DNA from: DATFJT01 sp965230755
Lineage (GTDB): Bacteria; Bacteroidota; Bacteroidia; Chitinophagales; Saprospiraceae
Reading direction: 5' to 3'
DNA: 64,000 bases
Assembly: GCA_965230755.1 (NCBI GenBank)
Contig: CBDDLT010000005.1
Coordinates: forward strand, 186,001 to 250,000
The stretch's first letter is position 1. Each line of letters begins with the position of its first letter. Positions 20,135-29,950 of the stretch are shown one piece after another. Position numbers and translations under genes: made by a program. The notes under the pieces are model-generated. The model did not search any database and had not been told where the DNA came from. It saw only the letters and a list, made by a program, of their open reading frames with translations.

Positions 20135-21913
20135 ATGACTAAGCTTGCTGCTGATCGACCAATTTTAAGATTATTTCAATCCATTAAGGAATTTAGAAGC
20201 TCATTCTTTTCAGCTATTTCAGCGTCAATCATTAATAAAGTATTTGATTTAATGCCACCATTTTTAACGGCGTGGCTCATCGATGTAGTTAGTGGATACA
20301 CCCCAAAATGGATCATTGCATTGGATCTTGGCGAACCATGGAATCAGGTAGTCTTCATAATCGTTCTTACTGTTGCCGTTTTCTTGATCGAAAGCTTCTT
20401 TGAATGGAGATACAAAATAGGATTTATGCGGCTTGCTCAAAATGTTCAGCATAAAATCCGTATGGCCTGTTACCAGTCCTTACAAAGAAAGAACATGAAC
20501 TTCTACAATAGGAATAGAACGGGAAACCTTATGTCCATTCTAAATGATGATATCAATCAATTAGAGAGGTTCTTGAACACGAGCTTTAACGAAATAATAC
20601 AATTGATAATATTGGTTGTCGTAGCGGGCTTCAGCCTTTGCTCGGAGTCTTTATTACTTGGAATTATTGGTATGGCACCTATTCCTTTTATTGTCTGGGG
20701 TAGCATGTACTATCAGAAGAAAGTCGCTCCTCACTACAAAAACGTGCGGGAAGCAGTTGGTTTCCTTGGTAATAGATTGGAGAACAATATTAGCGGAATC
20801 ATGGTCATAAAAAGTTTTGCTACTGAATCATTCGAACTACAAAGAGTAGAAGACGTATCCAAGCATTATAGAGATAAGAATTTTGATGCCATTAAATGGA
20901 ATGCCGTTTATATTCCTATAATAAGAGTCCTGATCACCGTAGGATTCGCCAGTACTCTTCTTATAGGGTCCTACTGGGTTCTACAAGATCTTAATGGGTT
21001 TTCCTACGGAACCTTGGCTTTTTTCGCAATGATGATTCAACGCTTATTATGGCCTGTTACAGGTCTGGGAAGAATTTTTGATGAATATGAACGTGCTCGC
21101 GCTTCATCCAGACGTATCTTCAAAATTATAGATGGAAAAGAATATCTGGAAAACGGAAAAAGTTTATTGGCCCAAGATGAAGACGGTGTTAATATAGAAT
21201 TTCAAGATGTTTCCTTTTCTTATGATCATCACAATCAGATCATTCGCGATCTAAGCCTTAACATTGCTAAAGGAGAAAAGATAGGAATAGTGGGCAGTAC
21301 CGGAGCTGGCAAGACCACATTAATTAATCTACTGCTGCGATTCTACGATAAAACAAATGGAAAAATTATTATCGACGGAATACCGGTTGAAAATTATGAT
21401 TTAGGAGATCTCAGAAAAAATATTGCTCTGGTCAGCCAAGATGTATTTCTATTTCACGGAACCATTAAAGAAAATGTCACCTATGGCCAGGAATACATCG
21501 AGGAAGAAGTACTTTGGAACTATCTTAGAAAAGCAAGACTGAAAGAGTTTATCCTAACTTTACCTGATCGGCTTGATACTATCGTTGGAGAACGTGGTTT
21601 GAAACTAAGTGGAGGTCAAAAGCAAAGAGTAAGTCTTGTCAGAGCGATGATTAAAAAAGCCAAACTTGTCATTTTAGATGAGGCCACAAGTGCTGTGGAT
21701 GGCAAAACTGAAGTCGCCTTACAAGAAAATCTGGAAGAATTGTTAACCCATAAAACAGCCATTATCATTGCCCACCGGTTGGGAACAATTATGAATTGTG
21801 ACCGCATAATAGTTCTTGAAAAAGGAAAAGTACTAGAAAAAGGAACTCATCATGAACTCCTGGAAAATAAAGGGAAATATTACCAATTATGGCAGGCTCA
21901 AATTAGAGATTGA
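20135..21913 (+). CDS. ABC exporter half-transporter with canonical ATP site
   Basis: This 592-residue half-transporter has a six-helix membrane domain (about 1-330) and an ATPase with Walker A (GSTGAGKTT), signature (LSGGQKQR), canonical Walker B plus catalytic Glu (LVILDEATSAVD) and switch His (IIAHR). It could act as a homodimer, or pair with the LDD-type half encoded at 3382-5178, as in TM287/288-type exporters. A TAnnTTTG-like -7 box (TAGCTTTG, 20097-20104) lies 30 bp before the ATG. The last 11 bp overlap the converging 141-codon gene. Confidence 0.92.
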   Translation: MTKLAADRPILRLFQSIKEFRSSFFSAISASIINKVFDLMPPFLTAWLIDVVSGYTPKWIIALDLGEPWNQVVFIIVLTVAVFLIESFFEWRYKIGFMRLAQNVQHKIRMACYQSLQRKNMNFYNRNRTGNLMSILNDDINQLERFLNTSFNEIIQLIILVVVAGFSLCSESLLLGIIGMAPIPFIVWGSMYYQKKVAPHYKNVREAVGFLGNRLENNISGIMVIKSFATESFELQRVEDVSKHYRDKNFDAIKWNAVYIPIIRVLITVGFASTLLIGSYWVLQDLNGFSYGTLAFFAMMIQRLLWPVTGLGRIFDEYERARASSRRIFKIIDGKEYLENGKSLLAQDEDGVNIEFQDVSFSYDHHNQIIRDLSLNIAKGEKIGIVGSTGAGKTTLINLLLRFYDKTNGKIIIDGIPVENYDLGDLRKNIALVSQDVFLFHGTIKENVTYGQEYIEEEVLWNYLRKARLKEFILTLPDRLDTIVGERGLKLSGGQKQRVSLVRAMIKKAKLVILDEATSAVDGKTEVALQENLEELLTHKTAIIIAHRLGTIMNCDRIIVLEKGKVLEKGTHHELLENKGKYYQLWQAQIRD

Positions 21914-22328
21914 TAATTTGATTTCTGTCAACTACAATTTCTTTTAACTCCTTGAGAGCCTTATATTCATTGGGTAAAACCTTTTTTATGGCATCTTTCA
22001 CAGCAACGAAACTTCCTTTATTCAGGTCGGGAATTATATCTTCCATTATGCCTTTAAAGTCTCTCAAGTCTTCTTTTAAGAGTGACCTCAATGATGGTAT
22101 GTCGTGATAATCTGCTTCGACTGCTTTGGCCTTAATTCTGATTTCCTCTCCTTTTTCAACATCGTCCAAATCAATGACATTAGAACAATCTTTGATTTTT
22201 TTGATATTTATTTCAGGGCTACAATTGGGCAACAACCATTCGTCATTTTCACCCTTCACTAAGAAAACCTCCAGGCCTTTTGAAGCGACTCTGTAGATCA
22301 CAAATTTCATATACTCTTTAACACTCAT
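21903..22328 (-). CDS. Hypothetical protein, Nudix-like N-terminus
   Basis: A 141-residue soluble acidic protein that I do not recognise. The first 40 residues (KFVIYRVASKGLEVFLVKG...WLLPNC) look like the opening strands of a Nudix fold. No Nudix box (GX5EX7REUXEEXGU) is present, so hydrolase activity is not supported. An alternative start is the ATG at 22310 (MKFVIY). It converges with the ABC exporter gene and is on the same strand as the next hypothetical gene upstream. Confidence 0.65.
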   Translation of the reverse strand: MSVKEYMKFVIYRVASKGLEVFLVKGENDEWLLPNCSPEINIKKIKDCSNVIDLDDVEKGEEIRIKAKAVEADYHDIPSLRSLLKEDLRDFKGIMEDIIPDLNKGSFVAVKDAIKKVLPNEYKALKELKEIVVDRNQIINL

Positions 22329-22386
22329 AGTATCATTTACTTACGGGAGACGTAAATATAAAACAATTGCAGAATTATTCTAATAA

Positions 22387-23043
22387 TTAGCGAATCTCGC
22401 GGATGATTAAGTTGAAGTACCCTAAAGCCAAAAATATTTGCTCTTCTTTCTCTCCATTAATCCTTCCAAGTTCGAACGCTCTTTGTTTTATTCTATTATC
22501 ATCATCAGCTGATTTCAAAACTGCTCCGATAATTCTGTCTCCAATTTGTACCATTTCTCGAGAAGTGTCGCCAGAACGATCTAATTTTGCTACAATCTTT
22601 CCACTCTTTGTATTGAGCAGTTCGCCATTTTGCTTTAGAAAGCCCAAATAGTACTCATCAATGTATATTTCGATTCCATCTTTTGAAATATTATAAATAT
22701 ATTCATTCAATGAGTTCCTAACGATCAAAAGAGCATTCCTGCCCCTAGCTCCATATCTCTTCAGATGATAAAGCAACACTTTCTCGTGATAAATGTTCGT
22801 AAAATGTCCGGTAAAATTAGGAGACCAACCTCTTCTCTTTTTCTTTTGAGTCCTATTTAGGGAGAACAATTCGATTTCTTCCTTGCTCCATGGGGTTAAA
22901 GACTTGGCTTCAGTTTTCAACCCAGCTCGAATACTATCAATGTCATTCTTAACCCGATTCTTGCTGGGACGAGAAGCACGTGCAAAAGAACCCATAGCAG
23001 AAACCCCCGCAAACAGCGCAACCCATAGAAATATTATACTCAT
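22387..23043 (-). CDS. Hypothetical membrane-anchored protein
   Basis: A 218-residue protein with one N-terminal hydrophobic segment (about 3-20), a basic linker (RTQKKKRRGWSP) and a mixed alpha/beta soluble region. No family recognised. It lies between rpoD and the 141-codon gene on the same strand, with about 97 bp to rpoD, so it may be read with them. Confidence 0.68.
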   Translation of the reverse strand: MSIIFLWVALFAGVSAMGSFARASRPSKNRVKNDIDSIRAGLKTEAKSLTPWSKEEIELFSLNRTQKKKRRGWSPNFTGHFTNIYHEKVLLYHLKRYGARGRNALLIVRNSLNEYIYNISKDGIEIYIDEYYLGFLKQNGELLNTKSGKIVAKLDRSGDTSREMVQIGDRIIGAVLKSADDDNRIKQRAFELGRINGEKEEQIFLALGYFNLIIREIR

Positions 23044-23140
23044 ATTGCTTTAGTAAGATTTAGTCTCTAAGGTAGACAAGACCAGGATATAAAAAAAATT
23101 AAAATCTTTCTATTTGAAAAAGCCGGTATAATTACCAATC

Positions 23141-24010
23141 CTAACCCAGATAAGACTTTAGTTTATTTCGGTTGGTAGACTTTCTCAATCTTCGAATAGC
23201 TCGCTCCTTAATTTGCCGAACGCGCTCCCTAGTCAAACCGTAGCGATCTCCGATTTCCTCAAGTGTCATTGACCTTCTGGTTTCATTTAAGCCGAAATAA
23301 GCCCTAAGTACAAGATTCTCTCTCGGATTCAAAAAGCTCAATCCCCTTTCTAGTTCACTAGACATTGATTCTACCATCAATTCTTCATCCGGACTATCTG
23401 AATCTTCATCTAAAAAGACATCCAACATGGTTCCATTACCCTCCTCGTTTCCGACAGGTGCATCGAAAGAAACATGTCTTCTTCCACCTTTCATCACGTT
23501 TCTAATTTCGGCAGGGCTAACTTCTAACAAGTCTGCAAGCTCTTCGGTAGAAGGCTCTCTTTCAAATTGTTGCAAGAACTTAGTATAAGCTTCATTCACC
23601 TTAGAGTAAGCGCTCACTTTATTAAGAGGTAATCTTACCAATCTGGAATGTTCAACAATCGCCTGAAGAATAGACTGTCGTATCCACCAAACTGCATAAG
23701 AGATAAACTTAAATCCTCTGGTTTCGTCAAATCTCTTACAGGCCTTCATAAGACCTACATTTCCTTCGTTGATCAAGTCACTAAGTGATAATCCTTGATT
23801 TTGGTATTGTTTGGCAACAGATACAACAAATCTAAGATTGGCGTTAACCATTCTATCCAAGGCTTCTTTATCACCTTCCCTAATCTTCTTTGCCAAAATC
23901 CCTTCTTCTTCGGCCGAAAGCATTTCTATTTTACCAATATCACTTAAATACTTGTCTAATGAAAGGCTTTCCCTTGAAGTAATTCGATTTGTAATCTTTA
24001 ATTGTCTCAT
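23141..24010 (-). CDS. rpoD: Primary RNA polymerase sigma factor (RpoD/SigA type)
   Basis: A 289-residue sigma-70 factor of the compact Bacteroidota type. It has the region 1.2 helix (SLDKYLSDIGKIEMLSAEEE), region 2 with the core-binding and -10 recognition helices (NLRFVVSVAKQY, FISYAVWWIRQSI), region 3, and a region 4 HTH (LTRERVRQIKERAIRRLR). The absence of region 1.1 and the non-conserved region is normal for this phylum, whose primary sigma recognises TTG...TAnnTTTG promoters; several such sites are seen in this window. The start at MRQLKIT is the conserved one. Confidence 0.96.
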   Translation of the reverse strand: MRQLKITNRITSRESLSLDKYLSDIGKIEMLSAEEEGILAKKIREGDKEALDRMVNANLRFVVSVAKQYQNQGLSLSDLINEGNVGLMKACKRFDETRGFKFISYAVWWIRQSILQAIVEHSRLVRLPLNKVSAYSKVNEAYTKFLQQFEREPSTEELADLLEVSPAEIRNVMKGGRRHVSFDAPVGNEEGNGTMLDVFLDEDSDSPDEELMVESMSSELERGLSFLNPRENLVLRAYFGLNETRRSMTLEEIGDRYGLTRERVRQIKERAIRRLRKSTNRNKLKSYLG

Positions 24011-24162
24011 TTATTTAATTGTTCAGAGGTTCACGATTTTGGTGGTCTATTTAAATAATCGATACTGGCCCAAAAAAGTTTCAGCAAAGGGCCCAAGATT
24101 TTCATTTTTAACATATTTTTTACAGAAAAACTTGATTATCCGATAATTTCTATGTATACAAC

Positions 24163-24199
24163 AAAAAATGCGCCACAATTTAATTGCAGCGCATTTTTT
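24163..24199 (-). terminator. Terminator after pnp
   Basis: Perfect arms AAAAAATGCGC (24163-24173) and GCGCATTTTTT (24189-24199). The hairpin is followed by a U run in both directions; it lies 24 bp beyond the pnp stop codon and upstream of rpoD. Confidence 0.85.
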
Positions 24200-24222
24200 A
24201 TATTAAGTCTTTTAATAATCTA

Positions 24223-26370
24223 TTAGTCCTGCTTCAAAGCTGGCTTAGGGATAAGCGCTTTTCGAGATAATCTCATTTTTCCACTTTTTTGATCAATTCC
24301 GATGATCTTGACCTTGATTTTATCGCCGACATTCAGTGCATCTTCAACCTTTTCTATTCTCGAATGAGATATTTCTGAAATATGCAATAGACCACTCTGC
24401 CCATGAAAATCAACAAACACTCCATAAGGTTTAAGACTTACCACCTTAGCCTCATAAGTCTCTCCTTCCTGAGGTTCGAATGCAATGTTTCTAATTCGAG
24501 CTAAAGCCTGATCTATCGAATCCTTACTATTTCCAGCTATTGAGATTATTCCTCTACCATCAACTTCCTCTATAGATATAACTGTTTCCGTCTCTTTCTG
24601 CATCTCCTGAATGATCTTACCTCCAGGTCCAATGATGGCACCAATGAATTTTCCAGCAACAGACATTTCTACAATTCTAGGAGCAAATGGCTTATAATCA
24701 TCCCTCGCCTCACTGATCGTCTTATTCATTTCGTTCATGATGTGCAATCTTCCGTCTCTAGCCTGCATCAAGGCCTGTTCAAGCACTTCATAAGGTAATC
24801 CGTCCAGTTTAATATCCATCTGGCATGCACAAATACCATCTTTTGTTCCAGTCACCTTGAAATCCATATCTCCAAGATGATCTTCATCTCCTAAAATATC
24901 TGATAATATAGCATGACGCTCCCCATCTGATATCATTCCCATCGCTATTCCACTAACAGTTCCCTTGGTCTTAACTCCGGCATCCATAAGTGCCATTGAT
25001 CCAGCACAAACCGTTGCCATAGAACTAGAACCATTCGACTCAAGAATATCTGATACTATTCTAAGAGTATATGGATTCTCATCGGGTAGCACTTGTTTAA
25101 GAGAACGCTGCGCCAAGTTAGCATGACCAATTTCTCTTCTACCAGGACCTCTCATCGGTCTGACTTCTCCCACACTTAAAGCAGGGAAGTTATAGTGCAA
25201 AATAAAATTCTCGTTGGTATTTTCGAATGCATTATCAATGAGCATTTCATCTCTTTTGCTTCCAAGGGTAAGGCTCGTAAGAGCCTGTGTTTCTCCTCTG
25301 GTGAATATGGCAGATCCATGGGCAGAAGGTAGGTAATCCACTTCCGACCAGATATTTCTCACTTCATCAAACTTTCTTCCATCTAGCCTAATCTGTTCAT
25401 TTAAGACCATTCCACGAATGGTCTCTTTCTTGACCTTATCAAAATAAGACTTTATATTCGACTCGTTTTCTTCATACCATTCCTCTCCTTTTTCTTCCAG
25501 AAGTTTTTCTAAGAATCCTTCCTTTAATTCAGATAAAGCATCTGATCGCACGTGCTTGGCTGAAAAACTTTTGGCGATCTTGAGTATTTCAGACTCTAGC
25601 CCATTTTTTACCAATTCGAATAAATCTTCATCCTTTTCTTCAGGAATAAATTCTCTCTTAACGGTTGCTTTTTCACCTACTTTCTGTGCCAAATCAAGTT
25701 GAGCCTGGCATTGAACTTTGATTGCTTCATGAGCTACCTTAATCGCTTCAATCAGGTCAGCCTCTTGACATTCTTTAGATTCACCTTCCACCATCATTAC
25801 ATCATCCATAGTTGCTGCAACAATGAAATCCATATCTGCTTTTAGCAACTCCGATCTGCTAGGGTTAATGTGCATTTCTCCATCTATCCTTGCTACACGC
25901 ACTTCTGATATTGGTGCTACAACAGGAATATCACTAACTGCAATCGCAGCAGAAGCCGCAAGAGCCGCATAGCTATCCGGAAGTGTCTCTTCTTCTCCAC
26001 TAATTAGATTGATTATGATTTGGGTCTCGTTTAAATATCCATCAGGGAATAATGGTCGAAGCGCTCTATCTACCAAACGACAGATTAGGACTTCGTAGCT
26101 CGATAATTTCGATTCTCTTCTGAAAAAATTGCCCGGAATTCTTCCTGCGGCAGCAAACTTTTCTTGATAATCCACACTTAGAGGAAAGAAATCTTGGCCT
26201 TCTCTGGCTTTTTTTGCGGAAACAACTGATGCAAAGATCATCGTTTTGCCTATTCTAACAACTACTGCTCCATCCGCTTGTGCAGCAAGTTTACCGGTTT
26301 CTATTATTACTTCCTGGCCATTGGGTAGGTGAAATGACTGAGTTATTGGATTCTTTTGTCCCATTATCAA
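24223..26370 (-). CDS. pnp: Polyribonucleotide nucleotidyltransferase (PNPase)
   Basis: This 715-residue phosphorolytic 3'-5' exoribonuclease has two RNase PH domains (about 10-145 and 330-550) flanking the alpha-helical linker, a KH domain (VAGKFIGAIIGPGGKIIQEMQ, about 565-620) and a C-terminal S1 domain (about 630-700, GVFVDFHGQSGLLHISEIS). The catalytic acidic residues of the second PH core are in DAGVKTKG...DEDHLGDMDFKVTGT. ATG at 26364 (MGQKNP) is an equally likely start. rpsO lies upstream on the same strand, the order known from E. coli, but a strong terminator separates the two. Confidence 0.97.
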   Translation of the reverse strand: MIMGQKNPITQSFHLPNGQEVIIETGKLAAQADGAVVVRIGKTMIFASVVSAKKAREGQDFFPLSVDYQEKFAAAGRIPGNFFRRESKLSSYEVLICRLVDRALRPLFPDGYLNETQIIINLISGEEETLPDSYAALAASAAIAVSDIPVVAPISEVRVARIDGEMHINPSRSELLKADMDFIVAATMDDVMMVEGESKECQEADLIEAIKVAHEAIKVQCQAQLDLAQKVGEKATVKREFIPEEKDEDLFELVKNGLESEILKIAKSFSAKHVRSDALSELKEGFLEKLLEEKGEEWYEENESNIKSYFDKVKKETIRGMVLNEQIRLDGRKFDEVRNIWSEVDYLPSAHGSAIFTRGETQALTSLTLGSKRDEMLIDNAFENTNENFILHYNFPALSVGEVRPMRGPGRREIGHANLAQRSLKQVLPDENPYTLRIVSDILESNGSSSMATVCAGSMALMDAGVKTKGTVSGIAMGMISDGERHAILSDILGDEDHLGDMDFKVTGTKDGICACQMDIKLDGLPYEVLEQALMQARDGRLHIMNEMNKTISEARDDYKPFAPRIVEMSVAGKFIGAIIGPGGKIIQEMQKETETVISIEEVDGRGIISIAGNSKDSIDQALARIRNIAFEPQEGETYEAKVVSLKPYGVFVDFHGQSGLLHISEISHSRIEKVEDALNVGDKIKVKIIGIDQKSGKMRLSRKALIPKPALKQD

Positions 26371-26470
26371 AATTTTTGGTTGTCAAAAATGGATATTGGC
26401 AATTCGGACATTCCAGAAGATGAGATTAAGAAGATCCGAGGTATTATTCTAATCGTTATCTCGCCAATTT

Positions 26471-26511
26471 CCAAAATAAAAAAGAAGTGCCGTCAGTTGA
26501 TAACACTTCTT
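26471..26511 (-). terminator. rpsO terminator
   Basis: Arms AAGAAGTG (26482-26489) and CACTTCTT (26504-26511) with a 14-nt loop; on the minus strand the stem is followed by TTTTTTATTTTGG. It lies directly behind the rpsO stop codon and upstream of pnp. Confidence 0.85.
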
Positions 26512-26520
26512 TATGGATAA

Positions 26521-26796
26521 TTATTTTCTAATTCCTAATTCTTTGATCAAATTCCTGTAAGATTCCAGGTCCTTTCTCATCAGATAATTGAGTAATCTTT
26601 TTCTCTTACCTACTAAATGGAGAAGTGCCTTTCTACAAGAATGATCTTTTTTGTTCTCATTAAGGTGCTTTGAGAGTTCTTGAATTCTATACGTTACAAG
26701 GGCTATTTGACCCTCAGCAGAACCAGTATTGGTTTCTGAACCTCCAAACTTTTTGAAGATTTCTTTTTTCTTTTCGTTTGTTAAATACGTTGACAT
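26521..26796 (-). CDS. rpsO: 30S ribosomal protein S15
   Basis: A 91-residue protein with the S15 fold and signature: TGSAEGQIALVTYRIQELSKHL, then KKDHSCRKALLHLVGKRKRLLNYL, ending in YRNLIKELGIRK. The size equals the family norm of about 89. S15 binds the central domain of 16S rRNA. A -7-like box (TACTTTTG on the minus strand, 26854-26847) lies about 50 bp upstream. Confidence 0.97.
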   Translation of the reverse strand: MSTYLTNEKKKEIFKKFGGSETNTGSAEGQIALVTYRIQELSKHLNENKKDHSCRKALLHLVGKRKRLLNYLMRKDLESYRNLIKELGIRK

Positions 26797-26891
26797 AAGA
26801 TTAATTAAGTTACCAAATCGAATTTGCTATCCTTCTTTAGCAAGCGCAAAAGTACACTAAATTTTGGATACTTGTTGTTAAAATTCGATAA

Positions 26892-27557
26892 TTATAAAAA
26901 GGTATAACTAAAACCGAAGTTTAGAAAATGGTAATAATCGCTATTATTATCATGATTGAATCCATCTATTCCCAAATCACTCGGAGACATGACCATACTC
27001 CACTCCATTCCAACTGCAAACCTCTTATGCCAATAATTTCGGAAACCTATAGTCATGGGTATAGCGATGAAAAATTTATTGGGATTATATTCTTGAATTC
27101 CATTGTCGTGATACAGGTCTTTAATGTTGATGATATTATAGTTCAATTCTATCCCTGTACCAATAAACGGTTGAAATCTCTGATTCCTATCCTTCTCATA
27201 GATTGGAAAAATAGGAGCTCGATGCATCCAAGGGTACCAATAGGCCTTAATTCTAGTATTCAACAATCTATTTCTCATCTGAATACCTCTTTGATACCTT
27301 CCAGTACCATCATCAGGAGCATAATTCCAATCACTTGCTGCAAGCGGTAGATAATTTAACCCTACTTCTGCTCCCCAATGTCTCGTTAACAACTGTTGAT
27401 AAAAAAAACCAATAGCTACGCGAGTTTCACCAATATTGACATCCTCAAGGACTAAATCACCTTGATAATTGGTTACACCCAATTTCATTCCCGAAATCTT
27501 TTGTGCTTGCGCAAACCAACAAAAATGAACTAAAATAATAGCTAAAACCGTTTTCAT
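26892..27557 (-). CDS. Outer-membrane beta-barrel protein (DUF6089-like)
   Basis: From ATG at 27557 the product has a signal peptide (MKTVLAIILVHFCWFAQAQ) and then about 200 residues of alternating amphipathic strands ending in an aromatic residue next to the terminus (FSYTFL), typical of an outer-membrane barrel. The opening KLGVTNYQGDLV resembles the N-terminus of Bacteroidota DUF6089 proteins. The longer in-frame start at 27575 would put six residues before the signal peptide and is less likely. No specific function can be given. Confidence 0.75.
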   Translation of the reverse strand: MKTVLAIILVHFCWFAQAQKISGMKLGVTNYQGDLVLEDVNIGETRVAIGFFYQQLLTRHWGAEVGLNYLPLAASDWNYAPDDGTGRYQRGIQMRNRLLNTRIKAYWYPWMHRAPIFPIYEKDRNQRFQPFIGTGIELNYNIINIKDLYHDNGIQEYNPNKFFIAIPMTIGFRNYWHKRFAVGMEWSMVMSPSDLGIDGFNHDNNSDYYHFLNFGFSYTFL

Positions 27558-27658
27558 ATCATTCGCAAAAAACAAAACGTCCTTAACTATAGTTAATCTG
27601 TTATATTAGTAAATCATGAAAAAATTGTCAACCAACTGTTCTTGTCTTATTAACATTC

Positions 27659-28735
27659 TTACTTGACAATCTTTTCCGTCCAATTACCATGAACTCCTTG
27701 AATTGAAACTAAGTACATTCCTTCCTTCAATAAACTGATATCGATATTCTCCTGATCATCTATATTTCCAAACAATAGGATTCTACCATGAAAATCGCGG
27801 ATGGAATATTTGGCATTTTGGGCACCTAATATGATTAATTCAGACGAGTTATTCCTATATATTGTAATATTATCAAAATCTTTATTTTCTTTTCGAAGCA
27901 CAACAACTTGACTATATTCGAATGCACCATCATAATCTATTTGTTTCAATCTGAAATAATCATTTGTAGATTCCGACATTGTGGTAATAAATGAATAAGA
28001 TTGTTCGACATTAGTCGTTCCATTTCCCTTTACCTCGCCAATCTTTACAAAGCCTAAACCATCTGTGCTTTGCTCAATATTAAAATGTGAATTATTGATC
28101 TCTGATGCAGTAGTCCAAATTAATTTTGCCCAACCGTCTTCATTCCTAGCTTCAAATGAACTAAGTTCCACTGGCAAAGTGACCTCTCCTATAAAAGTCA
28201 TAACAGGAACCCTAAAAGTTCCTCCAAAATTATCGTCACAATCTGTATTAGTACCTTGATAATTTGAAGGGCTTATGACAATGGTAGCTGTTTCACCTTG
28301 TAAGTATATTTCATCCGGAATAATATCTAATATAAAAGATGATTGACTTGTTGTAGTTTTTGAAAAATTACCTAAAGAACTACCATCCAGAGTAACCTCC
28401 CAACTATCATAGCCAGTGTTAGATCGCTGAATATCATAATTTAACTCTGACAAATTACCTTCACCACCAGAAAAAGTGATTTCATAGGTAAAACTAGCTT
28501 CATCATCTCCTAATTTACCTCTAACGGCACCTTCAGCATTACCCGAAAAACACTCTACAGCACAAGTAGCCGAAACAATGGATACATTTCCTGCCGTAAT
28601 TCCTGCTTCCACCGTGGAGGCGCCATTGCCGTCACAAGAAGGGTTCCATTCTGCCAATGTAACTTGTGATTCGGCCGAAAAGAAACTCATTAAAAGAAGA
28701 ATGTATAGAAATGTAATACTTGCAGAACTCTTCAT
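27659..28735 (-). CDS. Secreted T9SS cargo protein (paralogue 1)
   Basis: From ATG at 28735 the protein is 358 residues with a signal peptide (MKSSASITFLYILLLMSFFSAESQ), a unique N-terminal beta-rich domain with paired cysteines (about 25-170), and the widespread PVELSSFEA...WTTASEINNSHF module. It closes with a T9SS sorting domain ending GMYLVSIQGVHG...EKIVK. The last 190 residues are closely similar to the next upstream gene, suggesting a duplicated C-terminal half. The in-frame ATG at 28780 would place 15 extra residues before the signal peptide. Confidence 0.78.
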   Translation of the reverse strand: MKSSASITFLYILLLMSFFSAESQVTLAEWNPSCDGNGASTVEAGITAGNVSIVSATCAVECFSGNAEGAVRGKLGDDEASFTYEITFSGGEGNLSELNYDIQRSNTGYDSWEVTLDGSSLGNFSKTTTSQSSFILDIIPDEIYLQGETATIVISPSNYQGTNTDCDDNFGGTFRVPVMTFIGEVTLPVELSSFEARNEDGWAKLIWTTASEINNSHFNIEQSTDGLGFVKIGEVKGNGTTNVEQSYSFITTMSESTNDYFRLKQIDYDGAFEYSQVVVLRKENKDFDNITIYRNNSSELIILGAQNAKYSIRDFHGRILLFGNIDDQENIDISLLKEGMYLVSIQGVHGNWTEKIVK

Positions 28736-28815
28736 TATGTTAAGGGTTTTTACTATATAAAAAATACAAAAGTTTAGCATTAAAGAGAATTTTAATGCTA
28801 AACTCCAAGAATGAA

Positions 28816-29895
28816 CTATTTATAAAATCTCTTAGTCTCAAATCCTGACTGGTCCATTACAGAAATAAAATGAACTCCTTGATTCAAAGCGCTAATATCA
28901 ATATTATCATAGCCAGTCAAGTGTCCTGACAAAAGTGTTCGACCCTGTTGATCTCTGATGATGTATTCTGAATCAACAGCACCAAATACATTGAGTTCTG
29001 AAGCTCCATTTAAAAAAACATCAAAACTCGTATCCTTACTATCTTTTGATTTCAAAACAAGAACATTGCTTAATTCAAAAGCACCATCGTAATCTACTTG
29101 TTTTAATCTGTAGTAATTGCTCATTCCTTCTGCTATCTCTGAAGCAAAAGAATAACTCTGGGCGACATTGGTTGTTCCCATCCCTTTTACCACACCGATG
29201 GTTTCAAAGCTTCTACCATCTATACTTCTTTGTACATCGAAGTGAGAATTATTGATTTCGGAGGCAGTTGTCCAGCTCAGTTCAGCCATTCCATTTTTAT
29301 CCACAGCTTTAAAAGAACTTAATTCTACTGGGGCCGTTACAGTCTGCTCAACCGTAATATCCATATCTTCAAAACCATCACCTCCTCCATTTATATTGAA
29401 GTTAAAACCTACTATTAAATCGTCAACTCCTGTAACGTCAACTGTTTGAGAAGCATCTAGAGAGCCATCAGAAGTTGTGAAGCCAAAATTCTGTTCAGGA
29501 TCAGAATCTAAAATATAAAACCATTCAAAATATTCCGTCGGAAGGTTATTGAAAACACTTGTTCCAACTGTAGATCCTACTCCGTCAATTCTAACTTCAT
29601 CTGCTCCACTTACATCAATAATCACGGTCTCCATTCTAGCTTCACCGCCCCAATCAGAACTTGACAAACCATTACCCGAACTGGTATCAAACCAGTTAGT
29701 TGAACCATCAGTAGTCGGGGTAACTTGATAACTCAATGTAAAATTAGTGGCCCCATCACTTTGTGGGCCCGCAGCAGGAGGATTGGAACTATCGTGTTGC
29801 CAACCAGCTGAACCTGAAATTCCACTGTATAATGTTTGAGCAAATCCTATGGAAGACAATAATATACATATTGTTAAAAGTAAAAATCTATTCAT
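28816..29895 (-). CDS. Secreted T9SS cargo protein (paralogue 2)
   Basis: This 359-residue protein has a signal peptide (MNRFLLLTICILLSSIGFAQ), a beta-sandwich N-terminal region (about 20-190, WFDTSSGNGLSSSDWGGEAR), the shared PVELSSFKA...LSWTTASEINNSHF module and a T9SS sorting domain ending GVHFISVMDQSG...KRFYK. It is paralogous to the following gene in the C-terminal half only. A Bacteroidota-type promoter lies 56 bp upstream. Function unknown; surface location expected. Confidence 0.78.
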   Translation of the reverse strand: MNRFLLLTICILLSSIGFAQTLYSGISGSAGWQHDSSNPPAAGPQSDGATNFTLSYQVTPTTDGSTNWFDTSSGNGLSSSDWGGEARMETVIIDVSGADEVRIDGVGSTVGTSVFNNLPTEYFEWFYILDSDPEQNFGFTTSDGSLDASQTVDVTGVDDLIVGFNFNINGGGDGFEDMDITVEQTVTAPVELSSFKAVDKNGMAELSWTTASEINNSHFDVQRSIDGRSFETIGVVKGMGTTNVAQSYSFASEIAEGMSNYYRLKQVDYDGAFELSNVLVLKSKDSKDTSFDVFLNGASELNVFGAVDSEYIIRDQQGRTLLSGHLTGYDNIDISALNQGVHFISVMDQSGFETKRFYK

Positions 29896-29950
29896 AACTA
29901 ATTTAATAATGATAATTTAAGAATGCTGGTCAAGCGGGGAACTTATTAAA

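Noticed and set aside
21903..22328. A Nudix hydrolase call for the 141-residue protein
   Set aside because: Only the opening strands resemble the fold and the catalytic Nudix box is absent.
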